64,000 bases of DNA from Indolivaga alginatilytica (GCF_003201355.1 NZ_QICL01000018.1:1-64000); one strand, 5' to 3'; shown: positions 1 through 7,552, numbered from the stretch's first letter. A program made the numbers and translations. The notes: a model not told the origin generated them from the letters alone.

Positions 1-581
1 TTCGATGCGTTAAAAAATGCTCCGCCGTTTGCGCTCGAGGTGAACACTTGAAGTTCTATCTGTTTTGTTCCTGTGGGTATTGCAGCCGAATGGGCGATAT
101 GATTTGGACTTGCTGCCTGTACTCCTGTGGCTGCATTAATGACATAGTTACCAATATTAGTGAATGGAAGAGAAACAAATTCATTAGAGCCATATGAATA
201 AATTATGATTTGCCCTAACGCTCTTAAAGTTGTTGTGACGGCATTGCGAGCAGTTGTTTTGTCTGCATAGGCATAGTTCCCCGTAGTTAGGGAAACATTG
301 TAAATTGATTTACTTGAGAGATTATTACCATCTTCACCTCGTGCGGGTTTGCCTGTGTCGATATTACCGACAAACCAATTACCATTAACTCCGATAGTCG
401 GAGTAGCTCCATCCTTGCCGTTGTCGCCCGTATCACCTTTGTTTCCTTTTAGTTGCTCAATGCTAACCTGAACACTCTTACTTGTATTGTCGACTCCTAT
501 GGTTACCAAGCCTTCTGTAGTTGATGCCTGAGGAAGGTCTGTTATTTTGATTAGATTAAATTGTTGTTCTTCTTGTGCCAT
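1..581 (-). CDS. Collagen-like phage tail fibre protein, N-terminal part (runs off the window)
   Basis: The reading frame opens with ATG at 581 and stays open to the left edge, giving about 193 residues. The N-terminus is MAQEEQQFNLIKITDLPQ, followed by a short collagen-like stretch (GNKGDTGDNGKDGATP, about residues 53-68) and then a region rich in Ser, Thr, Asn and Gly. Short N-terminal anchors followed by Gly-x-y repeats are typical of Bacteroidetes phage tail-fibre or adhesin proteins. It starts 10 bp after the stop of the Dit-like gene on the same strand, so the two are probably one tail operon. The receptor-binding end lies outside the window. Assignment is by composition and position, not by a recognised catalytic motif. 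Confidence 0.6.
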   Translation of the reverse strand, partial: MAQEEQQFNLIKITDLPQASTTEGLVTIGVDNTSKSVQVSIEQLKGNKGDTGDNGKDGATPTIGVNGNWFVGNIDTGKPARGEDGNNLSSKSIYNVSLTTGNYAYADKTTARNAVTTTLRALGQIIIYSYGSNEFVSLPFTNIGNYVINAATGVQAASPNHIAHSAAIPTGTKQIELQVFTSSANGGAFFNAS

Positions 582-591
582 ATCTATAATA

Positions 592-1080
592 TCACTTAAT
601 TACTACTTTGTTATCTTGTGTTTGCACTATTTTAGAATCTTGAGTACCTAATGCCATATAAAATCTAATTATGGAACGATCATCTGGATTAGGTTCATTA
701 AACTTCACTGATAGTTTTCCCTTATCGTCATAGTAACCCAAATCAAGAAAGCTAGTAGTTGTAAAATTGTAGACTTTCTTTACTTTGATCACTTTCATTT
801 GAACCCATCCACTATTTAGTTCAGCAACAAAAGATTCATATTTCTCTAAGAAATCATCTTCTGAATTGGCGAAAATGCAAAAGACTAGCTGAACATCACG
901 CTCATCTAATCTGGGATTATTAACAAGGACTCGTTTTCCGTGCTCCGATCTATTCTTATTGCTAACAAACTCTTTATTATTAGCCGGAAGAAGGAATGCT
1001 CGCTCACTATTTTCTTCAAGAAAAACTCCCCAAGTTTCCCAAGCATCTTTTCCGTTGATATATAATTGTCTTGGAATCAT
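592..1080 (-). CDS. Putative distal tail (Dit-like) phage protein
   Basis: A 162-residue protein starting MIPRQLYINGKDAWETWG, rich in beta-strand-like alternation, with no signal peptide or membrane segment. The opening 'YINGKDAWETWGVFLEE' resembles the start of small tail proteins that sit between the tape-measure and Tal genes of Bacteroidetes siphoviruses. Its position directly before the fibre gene supports a tail role. The tape-measure gene it would normally follow lies 7.8 kb away on the same strand, and the Tal-like gene that should follow it lies on the opposite strand. The family call is an inference from context. Confidence 0.5.
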   Translation of the reverse strand: MIPRQLYINGKDAWETWGVFLEENSERAFLLPANNKEFVSNKNRSEHGKRVLVNNPRLDERDVQLVFCIFANSEDDFLEKYESFVAELNSGWVQMKVIKVKKVYNFTTTSFLDLGYYDDKGKLSVKFNEPNPDDRSIIRFYMALGTQDSKIVQTQDNKVVIK

Positions 1081-1145
1081 GAAACAATACTGTTTATAAT
1101 AAAATATAAGAGCAGGAGGGATTATCAGGAAAAAAATATTTCGAT

Positions 1146-1260
1146 TTATATATTACTATAAATCGGTTATGTGGAAGTTTCCGAAAAAAAGACATAAAAA
1201 GACTGTTGAATACTAGTTGCAAACTTCCACAATAGGCAACTTTTATTTGACGGTCTTTTT
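1146..1260 (+). ncRNA. Pseudoknotted leader element A, upstream of the Tal-like gene
   Basis: The element starts with TTATATATTA (1146-1155). GTGGAAGTTT (1171-1180) is exactly complementary to AAACTTCCAC (1221-1230). AAAAAGACTG (1196-1205) pairs with CGGTCTTTTT (1251-1260) with one G-U, giving a terminator-like hairpin with a U tract. Inside that hairpin GTTGC (1216-1220) pairs with GCAAC (1236-1240) and presents the AAACTTCCAC strand in its loop. The order of strands makes a pseudoknot. Element B (6448-6574) keeps the loop flanks and changes both strands of the first helix together, which supports RNA pairing. It ends 17 bases before the Tal-like ATG, so a role as a leader or attenuator is likely but not shown. 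Confidence 0.6.
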
Positions 1261-1277
1261 ACTTTAAATGAAAGATT

Positions 1278-3530
1278 ATGATAATAACAGGTTCAGACAT
1301 TGATATATTTGACATCAACGGTAATAAGATTGCAGAAATAGGCTTTGCCGGAGGACTCTTCAAACGAGAATTAATGAATGAGCATTACATACAGCTCTCA
1401 TTGAATTACACTGAATATTTCGAATTTGGAAGAGGCATGTTCGTTAAGTATCAAGATCGCATTTATACAATCAGAAAAGAATCGTTACCCGAACAGAAAG
1501 GTCTATACGAACTAAGATATACGCTGAAATTCGAAGCAATTGAAATGTTTTTTCTTGATTTTGTACTTTTCTATACCTTTCAGGGTTTTAGCGAAGCGGC
1601 ATGGACATTAACGGGCACACCGCAACAGTTCCTACAGATTGCCCTTGTAAATATCAATGAGTATTTCGGTTTAATGGATGAAGCCGATAAGTGGAAAATA
1701 GGTGTATTCCCTGTTATGACTCCCATCGAAATATCCTTTGAGAATCAAAACACATTCGATGGCCTTACTAATATTGCAGAGAAATTCGGTGCTGAATGGT
1801 GGTTAGATTATGAAAGTAAGACTCTCAATCTCGGTTATTATGAATCAGAATCAGAAGCTATAGACCTAGAGATCGATCAGGCATTAAAAGAATTCAAGCG
1901 ATCGAATGAAAATAACGATGATTATTGCACCCGACTTTTTGCTTTTGGAGGAGCACGAAATATACCAACCAATTATCGAGGTATAGAACCGGGATCAGTT
2001 GTAGATGCTTTAGTACAAAAACGTCTAAGGCTACCGGCTTCGAATGGTGATTTTATAGATGCTATTCCTAATATGCTTCCTAATCAGATCATAGAGAGGG
2101 TTAAATTCTTCGATCATATATTTCCTCAACGTACCGGCGAAATTACTTCATTGCGGATAGATGATACCCAAAAAGATCAGGATGGCAACCCTTGGTTGAT
2201 ATTTTATTTTAAAGATTCGGGACTAAACTTTAGTGAAGATTACATATTGCCCGGGCAAACATTGAAACTTACTTTTGGAGATAACAGTTGGTTGGCCGGA
2301 CGAACTTTCGAATTGGAATACCATCCTTCGACAATAGAGGGAGAAACGGGCGAATTTGAGATAATCAATGATCAGTCTCTCCCGAATATTACTATTCCAA
2401 ATGATATTTTAAGACCCAAAGTTGGTGATTTCTACACCCTCTTTAATTTCGATATATCTTTAGTTGGAGATCAGTACGTAGGAGAAGCGGAACAGCTACT
2501 ACTAGAAGAAGCTACCGAATGGATGGAAAGTGTTCGCATGGACAACTCAACCTATACATGTCCTGTAGATCCTGTATGGGCTTATCACAATGAGTTAAGC
2601 ATGGGATTGGGACAAAGAGTTAATCTGATAAGCGATATTCTTAAATATGGCATCAAAGAGTCTCGTGTTTTCGGTTATGAAAAGAGCCTGGAGACATTTG
2701 AAGATACTTATACGATCGGAGATAAACCTCGTTATTCCCGTTTGAAAACGATTGATAAAACGATCGAGACAAATAGAGAGATTGCCGATCTTCAATACTT
2801 AGAAGCGATGCGGGCGGCTAACGGAGCTTTGAGAAATGTAAAGGCCCTAAACTATTTGCGTATTGCTTTAGAAAACAATACTACTATCGAGGGCGGTTTA
2901 ATCCTTACTACTCTTATTCGCTTAGGCCACATGGTAGGAAATGTTTGGAAAGAGAATGCAGGGATTAGCGGTATTGTTACCGAAGCAGGAGACGATCCTT
3001 TTCTTTGGGGTGGTGGTACTTTTGACGATGCGATAGAAAGCATTGCTAATATTATTCTTAGAATGGATGGATCGGGACAGTTAGCAAAAGGTAATATTTT
3101 ATGGGATGCTTTAGGTAATATATTAATGAGAGGTCTGTTTGAGAGTAATAAAGATGGGAATAGAATAATAATTGATCCTGAAGATAGGTCAATAAAATTA
3201 ATAGATGCTAATGGAGATATTTATGGTAGATGGGTATTTAGTGAATACGGATCACGTTTTGAATTAGAATATAATAATAACAAAACAAGAATGTTAGCCA
3301 CTGGGATAGAATCACAATTTGAAAATAGATTTGGGCAGTATGGATATGGTGGGATGTCAGTTTCTGAATTTGACTCGTCGAATAAACTACTTAGAGGATT
3401 TCGAGCTAGTATACCTTCTGATACTGATACGTTGGAAGTAATAACAGAAGGATTGCCAGAGAATAGTCTTGGACTAAGAAAAGGACAGCATTATTGTGGT
3501 GATGATGGAATTATTAGGATGGTTAAATAG
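1278..3530 (+). CDS. Tal-like phage tail protein (tail-associated, endopeptidase-type N-terminus)
   Basis: A 750-residue protein starting MIITGSDIDIFDINGNKI. The first 350 or so residues look like the Tal/prophage endopeptidase-tail family: a beta-rich hub domain with 'LRYTLKFEAIEMFFLDF' and a region concerned with frame-like repeats. Residues 470-530 look helical ('IETNREIADLQYLEAMRAAN'), and the C-terminal 200 residues are polar and beta-rich like a fibre tip. In siphoviruses Tal sits at the tail tip below Dit. Here it is on the opposite strand from the tape-measure, Dit and fibre genes and diverges from the Dit gene across a 197-bp gap that carries leader element A. I see no catalytic motif that would prove peptidase activity. 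Confidence 0.6.
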   Translation: MIITGSDIDIFDINGNKIAEIGFAGGLFKRELMNEHYIQLSLNYTEYFEFGRGMFVKYQDRIYTIRKESLPEQKGLYELRYTLKFEAIEMFFLDFVLFYTFQGFSEAAWTLTGTPQQFLQIALVNINEYFGLMDEADKWKIGVFPVMTPIEISFENQNTFDGLTNIAEKFGAEWWLDYESKTLNLGYYESESEAIDLEIDQALKEFKRSNENNDDYCTRLFAFGGARNIPTNYRGIEPGSVVDALVQKRLRLPASNGDFIDAIPNMLPNQIIERVKFFDHIFPQRTGEITSLRIDDTQKDQDGNPWLIFYFKDSGLNFSEDYILPGQTLKLTFGDNSWLAGRTFELEYHPSTIEGETGEFEIINDQSLPNITIPNDILRPKVGDFYTLFNFDISLVGDQYVGEAEQLLLEEATEWMESVRMDNSTYTCPVDPVWAYHNELSMGLGQRVNLISDILKYGIKESRVFGYEKSLETFEDTYTIGDKPRYSRLKTIDKTIETNREIADLQYLEAMRAANGALRNVKALNYLRIALENNTTIEGGLILTTLIRLGHMVGNVWKENAGISGIVTEAGDDPFLWGGGTFDDAIESIANIILRMDGSGQLAKGNILWDALGNILMRGLFESNKDGNRIIIDPEDRSIKLIDANGDIYGRWVFSEYGSRFELEYNNNKTRMLATGIESQFENRFGQYGYGGMSVSEFDSSNKLLRGFRASIPSDTDTLEVITEGLPENSLGLRKGQHYCGDDGIIRMVK

Positions 3531-3685
3531 AAGCATAAGCCCCTTTATCTTCTAAAAGGGATGATATTATTTAGAATCAATTCTAAATTTAAAATATTTT
3601 TCAATCTAACAATCAAATAATTAGTCTGTTTTAACTTTTTATTTTAACATAAAAACAAGCCATCTCCATAAAAAATGATTTCAAT

Positions 3686-3803
3686 TTATATATTAGATTA
3701 GATATTAAGTTGCGATTAGTATTATTAAGCTGATTATACTTACCCATTGCGGTATTTATATATGAAAAAGCCCAGTCAATCGCAACTTGATTCGGGCTTT
3801 TTC
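3686..3803 (+). ncRNA. Pseudoknotted leader element C, upstream of the structured RNA
   Basis: TTATATATTA (3686-3695) is followed by GTTGCGATT (3709-3717), which is complementary to AATCGCAAC (3778-3786). GAAAAAGCCC (3764-3773) pairs with GGGCTTTTTC (3794-3803), making a terminator-like hairpin whose loop holds the AATCGCAAC strand. This is the same strand order as in elements A, B and D. No coding region follows; the structured RNA candidate begins about 35 bases downstream. Confidence 0.55.
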
Positions 3804-3837
3804 TTTTGCCTGATTTGATAGTCTGACGGGAGAAATC

Positions 3838-4085
3838 AACGCTTGTCTATCATAGTCTAACCATTCAAAGGGGAACGTACTCAGAATGGGAGTCGCTAAA
3901 GCGGAGACTCGTACGAAACGACAAAGCGTTTAAATCCGTAAAGGTTGTTAATCTTTGGTAATGACAACCCCGATGAAAAAGGGACTCGTTTATACGAATA
4001 AGTTACTAATCGGTATAGCTAAAGGTCTAAAATACCTTCTAAGGCTTGCTATACCTCTTCCCCTAGGATCTGTTTGCCGAATTAG
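3838..4085 (+). ncRNA. Highly structured non-coding RNA candidate
   Basis: No plausible reading frame is present, but nested complementary blocks are dense. AACGCT (3838-3843) pairs with AGCGTT (3925-3930) and the adjacent GTC with GAC. Inside, CGTAC (3876-3880) pairs with GTACG (3911-3915), stacked on GAGTC (3890-3894) with GACTC (3906-3910). CCATTC (3861-3866) pairs with GAATGG (3884-3889), which crosses the previous helix and forms a pseudoknot. A second domain has GGTTGT/ACAACC (3943-3948, 3964-3969). A third has CTAATCGG/CCGA-ATTAG (4006-4013, 4077-4085) enclosing TATAGC/GCTATA (4014-4019, 4048-4053) and AAGGT/ACCTT (4022-4026, 4034-4038). A terminator follows at 4174-4206. The strand is inferred from element C and that terminator. 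I do not recognise the family. Confidence 0.55.
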
Positions 4086-4173
4086 TTATAGCTTAAGATA
4101 ATAGTTATAGATAGAGATTAGTTGGTTTTGAGCGAATTTGCCCCCGAAAATATACAAAAATGAGGTGAAAATA

Positions 4174-4206
4174 AAAAAAGCCTACCGAGTCAATCAATAG
4201 GCTTTT
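4174..4206. terminator. Bidirectional terminator between the structured RNA and a lipoprotein gene
   Basis: AAAAGCCTA and TAGGCTTTT form a 9-bp stem around a 13-base loop, with A and T tracts on both sides. It can end the plus-strand RNA unit and the minus-strand lipoprotein gene whose stop is at 4221. Confidence 0.75.
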
Positions 4207-4220
4207 ATATTGTATATATT

Positions 4221-4622
4221 TTATTGAGGGTATTGTGTTGGATCTGTTTTGTCTTTAACTTCAATTCCTTTAGTGCCGCTCTTTATAGTGATTATATTTT
4301 TGGTGTTTTGATTTAATTTATATACATCATCAAATCTTATAACTCCGTTATAATCACTAAATATATAGATCTCTGTAATTGGGAATGAAAGTGATGCAAG
4401 ACTTATCTCGGGTGAATATTTTCCTTTTGTAAGATTGCCTAACTCGCCAAGCTTATAATATTTATTATCTCTTTTATAGGCAGCTATGCAATTTGTTAAA
4501 TTCACATTTTCATTGTGAAACACCACAAAGCTCGTATACCCTTGGTTCGTTTCAGGATCGTCATCGCTAGAGCATGCTGTGAATAAGGTAATAGCAAGTA
4601 TTAAGTATAGTAACTTTTTCAT
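4221..4622 (-). CDS. Small lipoprotein of unknown function
   Basis: A 133-residue protein with a lipoprotein signal: MKKLLYLILAITLFTAC followed by SSDDDPE, with Cys17 as the predicted lipidation site and acidic residues after it, as in Bacteroidetes surface-exposed lipoproteins. The mature part is a small beta-rich domain ('YTSFVVFHNENVNLTN', 'ITEIYIFSDYNGVIRFDD') that I do not recognise. It is a single gene within the phage-derived region, oriented against the surrounding plus-strand genes, and has a TACATTTG -7-like box at 4651-4658 upstream. It behaves like a cargo gene carried by the prophage. Function is unknown. Confidence 0.75.
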   Translation of the reverse strand: MKKLLYLILAITLFTACSSDDDPETNQGYTSFVVFHNENVNLTNCIAAYKRDNKYYKLGELGNLTKGKYSPEISLASLSFPITEIYIFSDYNGVIRFDDVYKLNQNTKNIITIKSGTKGIEVKDKTDPTQYPQ

Positions 4623-4688
4623 AATTGGGTAGTTTATCGTGATTGAATTTCAAATGTAATAAAAAAAAGAGGAAAAAGTTCCAACGAC

Positions 4689-4803
4689 TTATATTTTAGA
4701 ATATACGAGGTCGTTTGGAAGCCACCTTAAAAGAAATAACTACAACTCTGTCTGAGTATTTGCCCGGCTTCCAAAATACGGGGTGAAGAAAAGACAGGGT
4801 TGT
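4689..4803 (+). ncRNA. Pseudoknotted leader element D, upstream of the Rha gene
   Basis: TTATATTTTA (4689-4698) lies between ACGAC and GTCGT arms. TTGGAAGCC (4715-4723) is complementary to GGCTTCCAA (4766-4774). ACAACTCTGTCT (4742-4753) pairs with AGACAGGGTTGT (4792-4803) with one G-U. The two helices cross as in elements A-C, although the primary sequence is different. It ends 17 bases before the Rha ATG at 4821. Confidence 0.55.
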
Positions 4804-4820
4804 TTTAATTTATAATAGTT

Positions 4821-5367
4821 ATGGAAGAATTGGTATTTAGTCAGAACGGACAAATAAGAACAGACAGCTTGAGGATTGAGGATTGCTGAAAAGTTTGGAA
4901 AAAAACATTTCCATGTAACAGACGCTATAAAGAGCCTCTTGAACTCACACGAAAAATCGTGTCAGTGTTTTGTCCTAAGTACTTATACAAATGATAGCGG
5001 AAAGTGTAACCCTATGTACATAATGAATCGAGATGGGTTTATGATTTTAACGATGGGGTTTACCGGACAGAAAGCACTCGATTTTAAATTTGAATTCATC
5101 GAAGCCTTTAATTATATGGAAGAGATCATTAAGGGAGAAACCTTTTCAAGGGTAGAGATAGTTGAAGCAAATATTAAACGTCGGTACTTGCTTCGCACTG
5201 AACTTTCTGAAGTGAATCGCAGCATTGAAAGGGGGATGAAGCGACAAAGAGAGATTAAAAAAGAATTAAAGAAAATTGACGAACAGGATTTTAGCCAACT
5301 ACAAATATTCCCTCGATATGCAGACCATGAGTTGAAAGTAATATTCCCAAACAGAAGAATCAGCTAA
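4821..5367 (+). pseudogene. rha: Rha-family phage regulatory protein, frameshifted near the N-terminus
   Basis: The intact family start is visible: ATG at 4821 gives MEELVFSQNGQIRTDSLRI and then runs into TGA at 4887-4889. The Rha signature continues in another frame (AEKFGKKHFHVTDAI, then the conserved MNRDGFMILTMGFTGQKA) to a stop at 5365. The cause is a 7-bp tandem duplication, TTGAGGA twice at 4869-4882. Removing one copy restores a continuous protein of about 180 residues. The in-frame TTG at 4876 could in principle restart translation. Rha proteins are phage regulators that interfere with infection when mis-expressed in the bacterium. The C-terminal 50 residues are a charged helix. The gene is preceded by leader element D and followed by a terminator. 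Confidence 0.8.
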
Positions 5368-5387
5368 ACAATTATTTATATAATGTG

Positions 5388-5417
5388 AAAAGAGTAACCA
5401 AACGGCTACTCTTTTTT
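5388..5417. terminator. Terminator after the Rha gene
   Basis: AAAAGAGTA and TACTCTTTT form a 9-bp stem with a 10-base loop followed by a T run. It separates the plus-strand Rha gene from the convergent higA gene that ends at 5473. Confidence 0.75.
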
Positions 5418-5472
5418 ATTCTTTGATGTATTTCAATGAACTAAGATACAATTTTGAAAGCAAATCACAATT

Positions 5473-5835
5473 TCAAACTCCGAGAACAATAGATGCACTA
5501 ATATTTAATTCTTGACTTATACTTCTTGCAACAGGTAAAGTAGGTTCACTTTTTCCTGATAGAATTTCGCTTATTCTTGATGGGCTTATATTCAATATCT
5601 CCGCAAGTTTTTTCTGAGACAAGTTCATCTCGTACATTCGAAGTTTCAGTATATCCGAGAGAGTTGGTTTTGAAATTGGATAGTATCTTTCTTCATATTC
5701 CTCAACTAAAGAAGAAAGAAGATTTAACTCAACAAGATTAGGATCATCAATAGCTGTTTCATTATTAACAACTTCAAGTAAATCCTCTATCTTGGATAAG
5801 AGAACGTCATACTCTTGCTTTGTTATAGTTTTCAT
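5473..5835 (-). CDS. higA: HigA-type antitoxin, XRE-family DNA-binding protein
   Basis: A 120-residue protein with an acidic N-terminal half and a C-terminal helix-turn-helix at about residues 65-115 (LKLRMYEMNLSQKKLAEIL, then ISPSRISEILSGKSEP). This layout matches HigA antitoxins of Bacteroidetes, where the HTH domain follows an N-terminal toxin-binding region. It lies 55 bp downstream of the HigB toxin gene, the reverse order (toxin first) that is usual for higBA. It should bind and neutralise HigB and repress the promoter upstream of higB, where an inverted repeat is present. Confidence 0.85.
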   Translation of the reverse strand: MKTITKQEYDVLLSKIEDLLEVVNNETAIDDPNLVELNLLSSLVEEYEERYYPISKPTLSDILKLRMYEMNLSQKKLAEILNISPSRISEILSGKSEPTLPVARSISQELNISASIVLGV

Positions 5836-5890
5836 AATGCTTTTTTTATATAAATCTAAATATAGATAATAATATCAAAGATATTTTTGT

Positions 5891-6187
5891 TTACACCTTA
5901 GAGGCATCATCTATGTCATCATATTCTGGATGAGTACCAATAAATCTTATATACACAGTTTTGATCTTAAACAATATTCTTGCAATCAATCTATAAGAAT
6001 TTCCTTTAATATTAAATACATAATTATCATTACCAACTGAGTCAACACTATTAAAAGTATTTTTCACATCGCTAAAATCACCCCATTCAGCATCTTTTGT
6101 CTTAGTATACCAATCTTCTAGCGGTGTTTTAGCATCAGCGTGCTTTTTATAGAAATCGACTAATGGTTTTTTTTTGATAATTCGCAT
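5891..6187 (-). CDS. higB: HigB-type toxin (mRNA interferase)
   Basis: The protein from the ATG at 6187 has 98 residues (MRIIKKKPLVDFYKKHADAK...). The segment 'YVFNIKGNSYRLIARILFK' followed by 'VYIRFIGTHPEYDDID' is the typical core and C-terminal strand of the HigB/RelE-like HigB family, which cleaves mRNA on the ribosome. A longer frame begins 30 bases upstream, but the family start and the promoter position favour 6187. It is followed by higA on the same strand. The pair sits inside the phage-derived region and probably stabilises it or acts against other phages; the latter is inference. Confidence 0.85.
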   Translation of the reverse strand: MRIIKKKPLVDFYKKHADAKTPLEDWYTKTKDAEWGDFSDVKNTFNSVDSVGNDNYVFNIKGNSYRLIARILFKIKTVYIRFIGTHPEYDDIDDASKV

Positions 6188-6206
6188 ATTGGTATCATTT
6201 ATATTA

Positions 6207-6262
6207 CAAATATACAAATATTATTCCAGAATACAAAATATTATTCCATATTATAGAATAAT
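6207..6262 (-). promoter_or_regulatory. higBA promoter with operator-like inverted repeat
   Basis: On the minus strand there is a TTTG -33 box (6234-6237) and a TATATTTG -7 box (6207-6214) separated by 19 bp, the Bacteroidetes consensus. ATTATTC (6240-6246) and GAATAAT (6256-6262) form an inverted repeat just upstream, and AATATTATTCC occurs twice. This is a likely HigA operator. Confidence 0.65.
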
Positions 6263-6286
6263 AAATAAGTATTCATTAAAAAAACT

Positions 6287-6409
6287 TTATTTTTCTCCCT
6301 TTATTCTCTCTAATAAGCTTTCTATATCTTCAATAGAATTGATCTCGTAGGGTTTGCCATTGTGCCGAATAATCCCTATCGTGTTAAATGATTGTATTAT
6401 ATGATGGAT
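6287..6409 (-). pseudogene. Possible 3' fragment of a lost gene
   Basis: A minus-strand frame of about 40 codons with no start codon ends at 6287. Its last 30 residues read IGIIRHNGKPYEINSIED and then a charged helix ending KGEK, which looks like real protein rather than random translation. It lies upstream of higB and could be the remains of a phage or toxin-antitoxin gene. I cannot name the family. Confidence 0.3.
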
Positions 6410-6447
6410 AAAATGTATAAAATAATTACGGTATTAATTTGTCCGAC

Positions 6448-6574
6448 TTATATATTAGGATAGAATGTTCTGAAATCAACTTTGTGGATACTGTTGATTG
6501 AGAAAAATATAAAAAGTCATTAATTGATTAGTTGCAAGTATCCACAATAGGCAACTTTTTGATTGATGGCTTTT
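6448..6574 (+). ncRNA. Pseudoknotted leader element B, upstream of the KilA-N gene
   Basis: TTATATATTA (6448-6457) precedes GTGGATACT-type strand (6484-6492), which pairs with AGTATCCAC (6537-6545). AAAAGTCAT (6512-6520) pairs with ATGGCTTTT (6566-6574) with one G-U. GTTGC (6531-6535) pairs with GCAAC (6551-6555). The blocks TAGTTGCAA and CCACAATAGGCAACTTTT are identical to element A, while the first helix differs on both strands in a compensatory way. An outer arm, TTGTCCGAC (6439-6447), is complementary to GTCGGACAA (6582-6590). Confidence 0.6.
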
Positions 6575-6676
6575 CTTTTTTGTCGGACAAAATAAAGGTT
6601 TATAATAAAAGGGGGTGTAAATAACTATTTGCATCAAGTGCAATAAAGAATGAGAAGAGGAAATATATTTGAAACA

Positions 6677-6724
6677 AAAAAAGAGGCTATCACGGTCGGG
6701 AAACTTTGAAAAGCCTCTATAAAA
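6677..6724 (+). terminator. Terminator-like hairpin in the KilA-N leader
   Basis: AGAGGCT (6682-6688) pairs with AGCCTCT (6712-6718), flanked by an A-rich and a weak T-rich side, 13 bases before the KilA-N ATG at 6737. It could attenuate the transcript or block the start codon region. Confidence 0.45.
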
Positions 6725-6736
6725 CCAATAGATTTT

Positions 6737-7537
6737 ATGACAAAAGTAAACAAAAAGAATGATGCGAAGAAAGAAGTAACATTATTCAACCAAGAGAAAA
6801 GAGAACTGATAGAACGCATTAATTGTAGTGCGGATATGATTAGTCTCACCGATTTATGGAAAGAAGCCGGAAGTGTGGAATCCAAAGCCCCTAAACACTG
6901 GTTAGGAAATGATCAAACAAAAGGATTTATTCACGCTCTTTGTAAATTCCAAAAGGTAACTGAAAATTACCTTTTAAAAATTAAGCGAGGTAAAGGTGGT
7001 GGTACTTATGCACATAAGCAAATTGCTTTAGAATATGCTCAATATTTGGATGAACGATTAGGTATTCTTGTTAATGAAGTTTTCTTTCAACGAGTAGAAG
7101 AAGAAAAGAATCCGGATTTAATAGGTGATCGATATATTGCAGCATATCACAAAAAGGGAAAATCCGATAAATGGATAAAAGCTAGACTTGATGGCAAAAT
7201 CAAAAGAAAAGAATTTACCTCTTGCCTTGCCAAACATGGTGTTGAGTCGCCATTGGGCTTTAAGAAGTGCACCAATGCAATTTATGAGCCATTATATGGA
7301 GAAGGCGGTACTTCTACTATCAGAGAAAAGAAAAATCTACCTGATACAGCTAAAATAAGAGATAATATGTCAGAACTTGAATTATCAACTGTTGATTTTG
7401 CCGAAACATTGGCAAGACATAATATTGAAGCTAAAAATATTAATGGCGAAAACAGATGCAAACTAGAATGCCAAAATTCAGCAAGAATTGTCGCTAAAGC
7501 GATAATTAAAAGCCGAGAACCAGTAGGGGTATTTTAA
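6737..7537 (+). CDS. KilA-N domain phage antirepressor-like protein
   Basis: A 266-residue protein. Residues about 20-125 match the KilA-N fold: 'RINCSADMISLTDLWKEAG', 'KHWLGNDQTKGFIHALCKF' and 'GTYAHKQIALEYAQYLDERL'. The C-terminal half ('DRYIAAYHKKGKSDKWIKA' onward) resembles the helical C-terminal domain often attached to phage antirepressors. KilA-N proteins bind DNA and act as phage or viral regulators. A long structured leader (element B plus a second hairpin) precedes it, and a 66-residue gene follows 9 bp downstream. The regulator it antagonises is not visible here. Confidence 0.8.
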   Translation: MTKVNKKNDAKKEVTLFNQEKRELIERINCSADMISLTDLWKEAGSVESKAPKHWLGNDQTKGFIHALCKFQKVTENYLLKIKRGKGGGTYAHKQIALEYAQYLDERLGILVNEVFFQRVEEEKNPDLIGDRYIAAYHKKGKSDKWIKARLDGKIKRKEFTSCLAKHGVESPLGFKKCTNAIYEPLYGEGGTSTIREKKNLPDTAKIRDNMSELELSTVDFAETLARHNIEAKNINGENRCKLECQNSARIVAKAIIKSREPVGVF

Positions 7538-7552
7538 TAATAAATTATGATT

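Noticed and set aside
3838-4085. Group I or group II intron core
   Set aside because: I could not find a convincing group I P7/P3 arrangement or a group II domain V hairpin, and no split gene flanks the segment.
1146-6574. The four TTATATATTA elements as DNA inversion or integration sites
   Set aside because: All four are in the same orientation, their shared parts are short, and the conserved feature is RNA-type complementarity rather than identical core DNA.
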